The position numbers were made by a program, and so were the translations under genes. A DNA stretch of 25,548 nucleotides. Source: Desulfobacteraceae bacterium (GTDB lineage: Bacteria; Desulfobacterota; Desulfobacteria; Desulfobacterales; SURF-15). Under the pieces are notes generated by a model that saw only the letters and a list, made by a program, of their open reading frames with translations, did no database searches and was not told where the DNA came from. Positions 15,325-22,400 of this stretch are shown one piece after another. Positions within the stretch are counted from its first letter, which is position 1. The number at the start of each line of letters is the position of its first letter. The DNA lies in the NCBI GenBank assembly GCA_003599475.1, contig QZKK01000078.1:1-25548 (forward strand), read 5' to 3'.

Positions 15325-16185
15325 ATGCCCGACCGACCGATGACAGACTTATCCTATTATCCAGGCTGCTCGCTTGTCACCACGGCCCGTGAAAGCAACA
15401 GCTCCCTGATGCATCTTTTCCGGCACGTCGGCTTCAACCTGATCGAATTGGAGGGCTGGAATTGTTGCGGGAGCTCTTCTGCCCACAGCATCGATTCGCC
15501 CCTTGCATTCGATCTGGCATGCCGTAATCTTGCTCTGGCCTCTCCGGACCGGCCGCTCCTGGTTGCATGCCCAAGCTGTATTCTGCGTTTGCGCCATGCG
15601 TATCTGCACTTGAAGGAAGACCCGGAAGCCCGCAGTCGTTATCGGAGAAAATGGGGCAAATCTTTTGATCCGGGCCTTAATATCATTCACTACTTCGAGT
15701 TGTTGGATCAAATCGATCTCCCGAGCTTCTGCAATGGGAGTGCCCGCCGGTTGGAGGGGCTTAAGTTTGTCCCCTATTACGGCTGTATGCTTGCCTATCC
15801 GCCTCTGATGCGGCACCAGAAGAACTATTACGGCCTGATGGAGAAAATCCTTTCCTCTCTGGGAGCCGGAACCCAAAACTGGTCTTATTCCTCCCGCTGC
15901 TGCGGCACTTTCCTGACCGTTGCACGCCCCGAAATTGTAACCCCCATGATAAACGGGATCATCGAAGCTGCGAAAGCCGCCGGATCAGACTGTATCATCA
16001 CCGCCTGTGCCATGTGCCACATGAACCTGGAAGTTCGCTGCACCCTCGAAGAGAAGATTCCAGTCCTCCACTTTTCCGAAATCGTCGCCCTGGCGCTGGG
16101 CATTGGAAAATCCCATCAGAAATTCTGGTTTTCACGCCATCTGGTCGATCCCAACCCGATGCTCAAAGCGCTGGAGCTTTTTTAA
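15325..16185 (+). CDS. hdrB: Heterodisulfide reductase subunit B-like protein (two CCG domains)
   Basis: A 286-residue protein with two CCG domains. The first set of cysteines is C15, C47-C48, C82, C85; the second is C154, C192-C193, C228, C231. Both match the C-x(31-39)-CC-x(33-36)-CxxC pattern that binds the non-cubane [4Fe-4S] clusters cleaving disulfides in HdrB, so the active site looks intact. In methanogens the substrate is CoM-S-S-CoB; in sulfate reducers and sulfur oxidisers homologues act on other thiols or persulfides. The ATG lies four bases after the hdrC stop (an internal ATG at 15340 is possible). The link with YeeE and MBL-rhodanese genes points to a sulfur substrate (inference). 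Confidence 0.9.
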   Translation: MPDRPMTDLSYYPGCSLVTTARESNSSLMHLFRHVGFNLIELEGWNCCGSSSAHSIDSPLAFDLACRNLALASPDRPLLVACPSCILRLRHAYLHLKEDPEARSRYRRKWGKSFDPGLNIIHYFELLDQIDLPSFCNGSARRLEGLKFVPYYGCMLAYPPLMRHQKNYYGLMEKILSSLGAGTQNWSYSSRCCGTFLTVARPEIVTPMINGIIEAAKAAGSDCIITACAMCHMNLEVRCTLEEKIPVLHFSEIVALALGIGKSHQKFWFSRHLVDPNPMLKALELF

Positions 16186-16254
16186 ATGGCCCCTCGGGGC
16201 GCATAAGATCGACTGCGATCAGTTTAAAGGAAGAATGGTCAACCAATAACTTCC

Positions 16255-16283
16255 TTGACATATGGTCCAAGATGATGCATCAT
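16255..16283 (+). promoter_or_regulatory. vapBC promoter with overlapping palindromic operator
   Basis: TTGACA at 16255-16260, a 17-base spacer and CATCAT (4 of 6 to consensus) at 16278-16283. The perfect palindrome ATGATGCATCAT (16272-16283) covers the -10 box. An AT-rich half-similar stretch with ATATGT follows at about 16296-16301. Toxin-antitoxin pairs usually repress themselves by binding palindromes over the promoter, so this is a likely VapB/VapBC operator. Confidence 0.6.
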
Positions 16284-16318
16284 TTTTATGATCTTATATG
16301 TGGATCGGAGCATATAAT

Positions 16319-16537
16319 ATGCGCACAACCATCAATCTCAAGGAAGAGCTCATCCGGGACCTGATGAAGCGCACAAAATCACGCACAAAAACCCATGCCA
16401 TCGAGACGGCCATAAAGGAGTACCTTCAGAAAAAAGCCATCGAGGATCTGATCGCACTCAGCGGAAAAGTCAACATCGAGACTGACTGGCGGAAAGAGGA
16501 AGAGGCGGAACTCGATGAGTACAAGAATCATTGCTGA
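16319..16537 (+). CDS. vapB: VapB-type antitoxin (type II toxin-antitoxin)
   Basis: A 72-residue antitoxin. The N-terminus MRTTINLKEELIRDLMKRT followed by KSRTKTHAIETAIKEYL is the ribbon-helix-helix-like DNA-binding pattern of the VapB family common in sulfate reducers and cyanobacteria. The acidic C-terminus would wrap the toxin. GGAG sits eight bases before the chosen ATG; an upstream in-frame start at 16298 would add seven residues and lacks a ribosome site. The 3' end overlaps the toxin gene by 23 bases, so synthesis of the two is coupled. It probably represses its own promoter through the palindrome just upstream. Confidence 0.88.
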   Translation: MRTTINLKEELIRDLMKRTKSRTKTHAIETAIKEYLQKKAIEDLIALSGKVNIETDWRKEEEAELDEYKNHC

Positions 16538-16907
16538 TACCTCGGTCTGGATCGAGTTTTTTCGCGATGAAAAATCATCGATCTCGATTCACCTCCAGGA
16601 GCTTCTTCGTTCCGGCCGGGTTGCGCTTACCGGCATGGTCTTGGCTGAAATCCTCCAGGGAGTGAAAGGCTTGCGAGAGGCCGCGATGGTGCAAAAAAGC
16701 CTCGAGCCTCTGGTTTTTATGGAAATGAACCGCGAGATGTGGCAAAGGGCAGGCGAAGTATCAGCCTCCCTGCGCCGGAAGGGTATTACGATCCCCCTGT
16801 CAGACATCCTTATTGCATCGGTTGCATTGAATCAAGACTGCAAAGTCTTCACCACAGACCCTCATTTTGACAGTATCCCGGGAGTAAGAGTTCATAAACC
16901 GACATGA
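16515..16907 (+). CDS. vapC: VapC-type PIN domain ribonuclease toxin
   Basis: A 130-residue PIN domain protein. The acidic metal-binding residues are in place: D in IIADTSVWIEFF at the N-terminus, E in MVLAEILQGV, and the C-terminal aspartates in PLSDILIASVALNQDCKVFTTDPHFDSI. VapC toxins are Mg-dependent endoribonucleases, often cutting tRNA or rRNA, and are neutralised by VapB. The length is normal for a functional toxin. The ATG is inside the antitoxin gene, as in other vapBC pairs. The cassette stands between the hdrCB genes and an epimerase, a typical site for a mobile toxin-antitoxin insertion, though no element ends are visible. Confidence 0.92.
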   Translation: MSTRIIADTSVWIEFFRDEKSSISIHLQELLRSGRVALTGMVLAEILQGVKGLREAAMVQKSLEPLVFMEMNREMWQRAGEVSASLRRKGITIPLSDILIASVALNQDCKVFTTDPHFDSIPGVRVHKPT

Positions 16908-16996
16908 ATAGTATCGCCGGCTTTCATCCCCGAACAGTTTTTGCCGAATCGGGTATGCCCTGAGACCAATCGGGAAGAGGAAAGGAGGAAAAGGAG

Positions 16997-17932
16997 ATGG
17001 CTGTCTTTATCACCGGGGGTTACGGTCACATCGGTTCGTGGATCGCCTATCTGATGGCGAAGGAAGGGAAAACGGTCATCGTCTTCGATACCGGCAGGCA
17101 GGCACCGGAGCATCTTGCCGAAGTCGCAGGGCAGATCCGCTTTGTCGAAGGGGATGTGATGGACTTTCCCCGGCTTGCCCGCGTTCTTTCCGAGCAGGGA
17201 GAAAAGGTCGAAGGAATCGTCCACACCGTCGGCATAATGGCGAATTTTGTTCTCGAAAACCCGCATAGAAACGTAAATCTGAACGTGGGCGGGCTGGTGA
17301 ACGTGATGGAAGCCGCCCGGCTCTTCAAGATCCAAAAAGTGATCTATACCAGCACCGGGGGCGTCTACGGGGCGGCCGAAGGGATCGCCGACGAGTCCTT
17401 TCCCCCGAACCCTGCAGACCTTTACGGTGCAACCAAGATATCGGCCGAGTATATCGGCCGCCAGTATGCAGATGCTTTCGGCATCGATTTCAGAATCGGA
17501 CGCCTCTATTTCATCTATGGACCCGGCAGATACCCGTCCCGCTTCATCCCGCTGTACCGGATGGCGTTCGGCGCCCTGGAAGGGCTTCAAGGGCTCAGAT
17601 CCGAGAAAGGAGCCGACCAGAAGCTCGATTTCACCCATGTGGAAGATGCCGCCCGCGGCATCGTGCTCCTTTTCGATGCGAAGTCGCTCAAGCACCGGCT
17701 GTTCAATATCGCAACCGGAAAACCGCATACCGTCGGTGAGGTCGTCGCGTTGACAAAGAAATACACGCACTATCCGGTTGAAGTCGAAATCGGGCCCGGT
17801 ACCCTGATGCCCCGCTGCCATGCGCTCAACATCCAGCGGGCGAAGGACGAGCTCGGCTTTGAACCGAAGTACAGCCTCGAAGAAGGAATCCGCAGCTACG
17901 CGGATTGGATGGCCGGACAGATTGCCCGCTAG
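16997..17932 (+). CDS. NAD-dependent epimerase/dehydratase (extended SDR)
   Basis: A 311-residue extended short-chain dehydrogenase/reductase. The NAD-binding motif is TGGYGHIG (residues 6-13), the catalytic triad is S119/T120 with Y143-x-x-x-K147 in LYGATK, and the C-terminal substrate domain runs from about residue 180. Typical reactions are epimerisation, dehydration or reduction of nucleotide sugars, but this subfamily also acts on small hydroxy compounds, so the substrate is open. GGAGG lies eight bases before the ATG. The gene is convergent with the 3-hydroxyacyl-CoA dehydrogenase gene, and the two stop codons share the tetranucleotide CTAG at 17929-17932. Co-location with hydroxyacid dehydrogenases may mean a catabolic role. 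Confidence 0.9.
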   Translation: MAVFITGGYGHIGSWIAYLMAKEGKTVIVFDTGRQAPEHLAEVAGQIRFVEGDVMDFPRLARVLSEQGEKVEGIVHTVGIMANFVLENPHRNVNLNVGGLVNVMEAARLFKIQKVIYTSTGGVYGAAEGIADESFPPNPADLYGATKISAEYIGRQYADAFGIDFRIGRLYFIYGPGRYPSRFIPLYRMAFGALEGLQGLRSEKGADQKLDFTHVEDAARGIVLLFDAKSLKHRLFNIATGKPHTVGEVVALTKKYTHYPVEVEIGPGTLMPRCHALNIQRAKDELGFEPKYSLEEGIRSYADWMAGQIAR

Positions 17933-18840
17933 GAGGAAGGATTCAGGAATTCAGGCTTGAGGTATTCGGGTTCCGGATACGTGTAGAAGCCTTTTCCTGT
18001 TTTTACCCCCAACTCCCCGCGATCGATTTTCTGCCTGAGTAAATCCGGCGGATGGTCTTTTAAATCCTCCGATTCACGGAAATAGACCATTTCGATATCA
18101 TAGACCACATCCAGGCCGACGTTGTCCATCAACCCGAAAGGGCCGGGAGACTTCCGGTTGCCCGTAAAAACCATCCACGCCCGATCGATATCCCGGAAAT
18201 CGACGTAGCCGTTTGCCCACATCTGAAGCACTTCCCGCTTGATAGCCCGCCAGACCCGGTTGAAGCAAAATCCTAGAAGCTCTTTTTTGACGGTAAGCGG
18301 GAGGATGCCCAGAGAGCTTACCCAACGTTTTCCGGTTTCAATCACCTCCGGCAGTGTGCGTGTTCCGCCCATCACGTCGGCGATATTCATCCCCTGAAGC
18401 GGCATGTAGAAATGCATATTCAGACATCGTTCGGGCTTTCCGCTGCTTTCTTCGATCCGGGAGACCGGGATGGAGGAGCTGTTTGTGGCAAGAATCGCTT
18501 CCGGGGCCGACAGCGGCCCCAGCATCCGGAAGAGCTTCCGCTTCAGCTCCAGGTTTTCAGGGACCGCCTCGATGATCAACTGGGCCCCGCCTGCGGCTTC
18601 TTTCAGATCGGTGCTTTGAAAGACTTTTTTTCTGCAGTCTTCCCATCTCACAAAGGGGACAAAAGGGGCAACCCCTTTCGTTTGAAGATCGGTGCGAAGT
18701 CTCTGCAGCATGGTTTCAAAAGCCGCCGGGTCGGTATCGAAGATTTTAACCGCATATCCGGCATGAGCAGCCGTCAGGGCGATCTGGCTGCCGAGTGTCC
18801 CCGCCCCGATGACGGCAACCCTTTCAATCGGCAGGCTCAT
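17929..18840 (-). CDS. 3-hydroxyacyl-CoA dehydrogenase family protein
   Basis: A 303-residue NAD-dependent dehydrogenase of the 3-hydroxyacyl-CoA dehydrogenase family. The Rossmann motif is VIGAGTLGSQIA (G12-x-G14-x-x-G17), followed by IIEAVPENLELK and ATNSSSIPVSRI. The catalytic histidine is H143 in LNMHFYMPL, and a C-terminal helical domain ends with GVKTGKGFYTYP. The family also includes enzymes for free hydroxy acids such as L-carnitine or gulonate, so the CoA ester is not certain. The ATG at 18840 was chosen because AAAGGAGG lies just upstream; a start 24 bases earlier lacks one. It overlaps the 3' end of the HisD-like gene by 17 bases, so the two are coupled. The last residues (EPEYLKPEFLNPSS) look like low-complexity run-on sequence. 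Confidence 0.9.
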   Translation of the reverse strand: MSLPIERVAVIGAGTLGSQIALTAAHAGYAVKIFDTDPAAFETMLQRLRTDLQTKGVAPFVPFVRWEDCRKKVFQSTDLKEAAGGAQLIIEAVPENLELKRKLFRMLGPLSAPEAILATNSSSIPVSRIEESSGKPERCLNMHFYMPLQGMNIADVMGGTRTLPEVIETGKRWVSSLGILPLTVKKELLGFCFNRVWRAIKREVLQMWANGYVDFRDIDRAWMVFTGNRKSPGPFGLMDNVGLDVVYDIEMVYFRESEDLKDHPPDLLRQKIDRGELGVKTGKGFYTYPEPEYLKPEFLNPSS

Positions 18841-20125
18841 TTTCAGCCTCCTTTGCGTTTGCATACTTTTCGATCCTCACCCGGCAGCTCATGCCGTGGG
18901 CGAGCATGTTTTCATATTTGCAGGCCCGTTCGCAGACTTCAGCGATCTTTAAAGAAGCTTTCCTTGTAGCATACTGATAGGTCACGGTTTTGACAAATTT
19001 TCCGACCGAAAGGCCTCCCGTGTAGCGGGCAGCCCCCCGTGTCGGCAGCACATGGTTGGTTCCGATGGTTTTGTCCCCATAGGCGACGGTGGTCTCTTCG
19101 CCGCAGAACATGGACCCGTAGTTTCTGCAGTTCTCAAGGAAATACCGCCAATCCTTCGTCTGCACCTCGAGGTGCTCCGGCGCCCACCGGTCGCTCAGCG
19201 TCACCGCTTCCTCGCGGGAGTCTGCAATCACCACTTCCCCGTAGCGGCTCCATGACTGTTCGGCCACTTCCCGGGTCGGAAGAACCTTCAACTGGCGATC
19301 GATTTCCTGCAGGCTTTCTTCGGCGGTTCTCCGGTTCAGACAAATCAGGCACTGGCGGGAGTTCGGGTCGTGTTCCGCCTGGCCCAGGATGTCTGCAGCC
19401 ACCACCTTCGGATCCGCAATGTCGTCTGCAATCACAAGGATTTCGGTCGGACCCGCCAGCAGATCGATCCCCACATCGCCGAAGATCTGCCGTTTGGCTT
19501 CTGCAACGTACTTGTTGCCGGCACCCACGACCACATCGACCGGGGACAAGCCTTCCATGCCGTATGCCATGGCAGCCAGCGCTTGAACGCCGCCCATACA
19601 GTAGATTTCATCGGCTCCACCGGCGACCATCGAATAGAGTGTCGCCGGATAGATTCCTTTTCCTTCGGCAGGCGGCGTGCAGGCAACCACCCGGGAGACT
19701 CCGGCCACTTTGGGCGTAATGACCGTCATATGGGCCGAAGCGAGCATCGGGTAGCGCCCTCCCGGCACATAAGAGCCTGAAGAGGCGACGGGAATCACCT
19801 TCTGTCCCAGATAGACTCCCGGCAGCGTCTCCACTTCGAAATCGATCAGCCGCTTCATCTGCTGTTGGGCAAAATTGCGGATTTGAGACTGGCAAAAGTC
19901 GATGTCTTCAACCATCGAAACCGGAAGCTTTTTTCGAACGGAATGGATTTCGTCTTCGGAAACTCGAAAGGTTCGGGGGGCCCACCGATCCAGTTTCTGC
20001 GAATAGTGGCGCACAGCCGGTTCTCCGTCCCGTTTGACTCGATCGATGATTTCACGGACCGTATCGCGCACCTGGGAAAGATCTTCGGCTGTCCTTTCCC
20101 GGGCTCTCTTTAGATATTCGGCCAT
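18824..20125 (-). CDS. HisD-family dehydrogenase, probably sulfopropanediol/hydroxyacid type rather than histidinol dehydrogenase
   Basis: A 433-residue zinc- and NAD-dependent dehydrogenase of the histidinol dehydrogenase family, which takes an alcohol to a carboxylate by two oxidations. Zinc and catalytic residues are present: Q249 and H252 in GQAEHDP, E317-H318 in WAPEHLE, D351 and H358 in YGDKTIGTNHVLPT, and H410 near the C-terminus. After HVLPT the sequence continues AARYTGGLSVGKFVKTVTYQ, which I associate with HpsN-like sulfopropanediol dehydrogenases rather than biosynthetic HisD. No other his gene is near, and it is coupled to a 3-hydroxyacyl-CoA dehydrogenase gene, so a catabolic role fits. 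GGAGG lies six bases before the ATG. The exact diol or hydroxy acid is unknown. Confidence 0.85.
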   Translation of the reverse strand: MAEYLKRARERTAEDLSQVRDTVREIIDRVKRDGEPAVRHYSQKLDRWAPRTFRVSEDEIHSVRKKLPVSMVEDIDFCQSQIRNFAQQQMKRLIDFEVETLPGVYLGQKVIPVASSGSYVPGGRYPMLASAHMTVITPKVAGVSRVVACTPPAEGKGIYPATLYSMVAGGADEIYCMGGVQALAAMAYGMEGLSPVDVVVGAGNKYVAEAKRQIFGDVGIDLLAGPTEILVIADDIADPKVVAADILGQAEHDPNSRQCLICLNRRTAEESLQEIDRQLKVLPTREVAEQSWSRYGEVVIADSREEAVTLSDRWAPEHLEVQTKDWRYFLENCRNYGSMFCGEETTVAYGDKTIGTNHVLPTRGAARYTGGLSVGKFVKTVTYQYATRKASLKIAEVCERACKYENMLAHGMSCRVRIEKYANAKEAENEPAD

Positions 20126-20374
20126 GGGATCCTCCTTTCTGAAGGGGAGCAGCAGGTTCGGGTCTACTTATCCTTACCCTCCAATTCCTGAAAGAGTCAA
20201 TCGTTTTGTAGGGATTCTGCAGATCCCAAGAAAAGCTGTTGGGATTTCCCTTGACACCTTTTTCGAGACAGTGTTACACGAAAAAAAGATTCCACTGAAT
20301 CCATTTTCAAACACCTAAATTGATACCACTTTTCCAATTGCAATTCGTTCGGCCGAACTTTCAGGAGAGAGAAA
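20126..20374. other. Divergent control region of the dehydrogenase genes
   Basis: This 249-base spacer lies between the leftward HisD-like gene and the rightward 3-hydroxyacyl-CoA dehydrogenase gene. It contains a good rightward promoter (listed separately) and a weak leftward -35-like TTGACT (minus strand, 20195-20200) without a good -10. GGGAT (20211-20215) and ATCCC (20223-20227) form an inverted repeat, and GGGATTTCCC follows at 20241-20250 next to the rightward -35 box. A regulator could bind here, but none is encoded in the window. Confidence 0.4.
20251..20279 (+). promoter_or_regulatory. Candidate promoter for the 3-hydroxyacyl-CoA dehydrogenase/BKACE genes
   Basis: An exact TTGACA at 20251-20256, a 17-base spacer and TTACAC at 20274-20279. 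The -10 box is weak. Transcription would begin near 20286, leaving a leader of about 90 bases to the ATG at 20375. The small dyad GGGATTTCCC ends at 20250, directly against the -35 box, a position suited to control by a bound protein. Confidence 0.45.
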
Positions 20375-21388
20375 ATGATATCGATCGATTCCGCAGCCGG
20401 AAAAAGAAGGATCGAAAAAGCGGTCGTGGCGGGAGCCGGGATCATGGGACACGGCATCGCCCAGTTGCTGGCCACAAAAGGGATTCATGTCCGCCTGGTG
20501 GATCGCACAGACGATCTTTTGATTCGGGCCAGGGGTTTCATCGAGGAAAATTTCTCCTTTATGGCTGAATTGGGAGAGATGGAACAAACGGAAATTTCCG
20601 GGATCTTGGAAAGGATCGTCTTTACCACCGATCTGGTCGGAAATCTGCACGAAACCGATTATGTCGTCGAAGCCGTTACAGAAAATTTCCAAATCAAGAG
20701 GGCGGTCTGGGATACGCTTGGAAAGCATGCCGGCGCACACACGATTCTTGCTTCAAACACCTCCTCCTATGATATCGATGACCTGGCGGCGGGCATCCCC
20801 AATCCCGGTCGAGTTATCGGAACCCACTGGTTTCATCCGCCTCAAATCACCCCCTGCGTCGAAGTCATCCCCTCCCGGAAGGCGGATCCGGCAAATATCG
20901 ACCTGATCATGGGTTTTCTCACCGGTATCGGCAAGGTGCCGACGCTGTGTAAAAGTGCCCCCGGCTTTGTGGCCAATAGAATTCAGATGGCGTTGGCAGC
21001 AGAGGCGCTCGCCCTGGTCGAAGAAGGGCTGGCCACCCCGTCGGAGGTGGATCGAATCGTCAAAACTTCCTTCGGTTTTCGTCTCAGCGCCTACGGACCT
21101 TTTGAGATCATCGATCAGGCCGGCGCCGACACCTATCTCAGCGTATACCGGTACCTGTTCGAGAAGTTAAAAAAGCCGCACTTCAAACCGCCCCGACTTC
21201 TGATCGAACAGGTGGAATCGGAGCGCCTGGGACTCAAGACCGAAGCGGGCTTCTACGACTATGGTCAAGGGGCGGCCGAGGCCCTGCGTCGGGAACGGGA
21301 CCGCAAGTTCTATGCACGGCTCAAGGTCCATAGGAAAGAGCGGAAATGTCGAAATTCTAATGTCGAAATTCGAGACAAATTCAAATGA
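20375..21388 (+). CDS. 3-hydroxyacyl-CoA dehydrogenase family protein (possible free beta-hydroxyacid dehydrogenase)
   Basis: A 337-residue NAD-dependent dehydrogenase. The Rossmann motif is VAGAGIMGHGIAQ (G20-x-G22-x-x-G25), followed by YVVEAVTEN and ILASNTSSY. The active site reads GTHWFHPPQITPCVEVIP, with H151 and E163 as the likely catalytic pair. In butyryl-type enzymes this region is HFFNP, so the pocket is different here. Family members with altered motifs include L-carnitine dehydrogenase, and the BKACE gene 79 bases downstream mirrors that pathway's gene order, so a free beta-hydroxy acid is a reasonable guess. GGAGAG precedes the ATG. The last 15 or so residues come from a 13-base direct repeat (see 21345-21404) and are probably not functional. 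Confidence 0.9.
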   Translation: MISIDSAAGKRRIEKAVVAGAGIMGHGIAQLLATKGIHVRLVDRTDDLLIRARGFIEENFSFMAELGEMEQTEISGILERIVFTTDLVGNLHETDYVVEAVTENFQIKRAVWDTLGKHAGAHTILASNTSSYDIDDLAAGIPNPGRVIGTHWFHPPQITPCVEVIPSRKADPANIDLIMGFLTGIGKVPTLCKSAPGFVANRIQMALAAEALALVEEGLATPSEVDRIVKTSFGFRLSAYGPFEIIDQAGADTYLSVYRYLFEKLKKPHFKPPRLLIEQVESERLGLKTEAGFYDYGQGAAEALRRERDRKFYARLKVHRKERKCRNSNVEIRDKFK

Positions 21389-21404
21389 CCGAAAAACGAA
21401 ATTC
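21345..21404. repeat. Dispersed-type repeat running through the stop codon of the dehydrogenase gene
   Basis: AATGTCGAAATTC occurs twice, at 21345-21357 and 21359-21371, with a third partial copy CGAAATTC at 21397-21404. The AT-rich segment resembles short intergenic repeats of many anaerobe genomes (from memory, not searched). It supplies the C-terminal residues and the stop codon of the upstream coding region. Confidence 0.5.
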
Positions 21405-21467
21405 AAAACAATATGACTTGGAAGATCGCACATAGAATTTATGAGAGACTATTTTCGGAGAATGCAA

Positions 21468-22394
21468 ATGAGTCGTAAAGTCATCATCAGTTGCGCCGTT
21501 ACCGGCAGCATCCACGTTCCATCGCTTTCCCCTTATCTGCCGATCACAGCCGAGCAGATCGCAGCAGAGGCCGTCGGTGCAGCCGAAGCCGGTGCCGGTA
21601 CGGTCCATCTTCATGCAAGGGATCCCAAAAACGGGCGACCCGATATGCGTCCGGATCTGTTCAGGCCCTTCCTGAGAGAAGTCCACAGTCGAAGCGATGT
21701 GGTCATCTGCATCACCACAGGCGGTGCTCCGACGATGACGCCGGAGGAGCGGATGGTTGCGGTTCGCATCTTCAAGCCGGAGCTGGCCTCCATCAACATG
21801 GGATCCATCAATTTCGGTCTTTTCCCCATGATGGATCGAATCAAATCATACCGGTACGAATGGGAAAAGCCGTATCTCGAAAATTCGAAGGATTTTGTCT
21901 TTAAAAACACCTTCTACGATCAGGAGCGGATATTTAAGATCATGGATGAATGCGGCACCAAGCCGGAACTGGAATGCTACGATGTCGGCCATCTATACAA
22001 CACCGCGTACTGGGCTGAAAAAGGAGTCATCAAACCACCGCTTTGGATTCAGTTGATACTCGGGATCCACGGAGCCATTCAGCCCTCGGTACAAAACCTG
22101 GTGTTCATGAAGGAGACGGCCGACAAGCTTTTCGGAAAAGACTATATCTTTTCCGTGCTCGCGGTCGGCCGGCATGAATTCAATCTAGGGACTGTCGGAG
22201 TGGTGATGGGCGGTTCGGTCCGGGTGGGGATGGAAGACAACCTCTATATCGGCAGAGGAGAGCTTGCCGAAAGCAACAGAGATATGGTGGCCAAAATGCG
22301 CCGCATTCTCACCGAACTGAGTTTCGAGACGGCCGGAAGCGATGAGGTTCGGCAAATGCTCGGCTTGAAGGGAAAAGACCAAACGAGCTTTTGA
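21468..22394 (+). CDS. Beta-keto acid cleavage enzyme (BKACE, formerly DUF849)
   Basis: A 308-residue TIM-barrel zinc enzyme of the BKACE family. The prototype Kce converts 3-keto-5-aminohexanoate and acetyl-CoA to acetoacetate and 3-aminobutyryl-CoA; other members use different beta-keto acids, including dehydrocarnitine. Zinc ligands are visible as H47 and H49 in TVHLHARDP and E256 in GGSVRVGMEDN. The segment SINMGSINFG is also typical. The ATG at 21468 has GGAG eight bases upstream; an ATG at 21462 and one at 21441 are alternatives. It lies behind a 3-hydroxyacyl-CoA dehydrogenase-family gene that could make its keto acid substrate. The gene is convergent with the HDAC-like gene, with six bases between the stops. 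Confidence 0.92.
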   Translation: MSRKVIISCAVTGSIHVPSLSPYLPITAEQIAAEAVGAAEAGAGTVHLHARDPKNGRPDMRPDLFRPFLREVHSRSDVVICITTGGAPTMTPEERMVAVRIFKPELASINMGSINFGLFPMMDRIKSYRYEWEKPYLENSKDFVFKNTFYDQERIFKIMDECGTKPELECYDVGHLYNTAYWAEKGVIKPPLWIQLILGIHGAIQPSVQNLVFMKETADKLFGKDYIFSVLAVGRHEFNLGTVGVVMGGSVRVGMEDNLYIGRGELAESNRDMVAKMRRILTELSFETAGSDEVRQMLGLKGKDQTSF

Positions 22395-22400
22395 TTCAGG

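Noticed and set aside
16188..16199. GCCCCTCGGGGC after hdrB as a transcription terminator
   Set aside because: The stem is only five pairs with a two-base loop, and no T-run follows on the plus strand.
16892..17821. A 309-codon minus-strand open frame opposite the epimerase
   Set aside because: The plus strand carries the full SDR motif set; the antisense translation matches nothing known to me.
18824..20125. Histidinol dehydrogenase of histidine biosynthesis
   Set aside because: The family is right, but no his genes are nearby and the C-terminal signature and gene partner fit the HpsN-like branch better.
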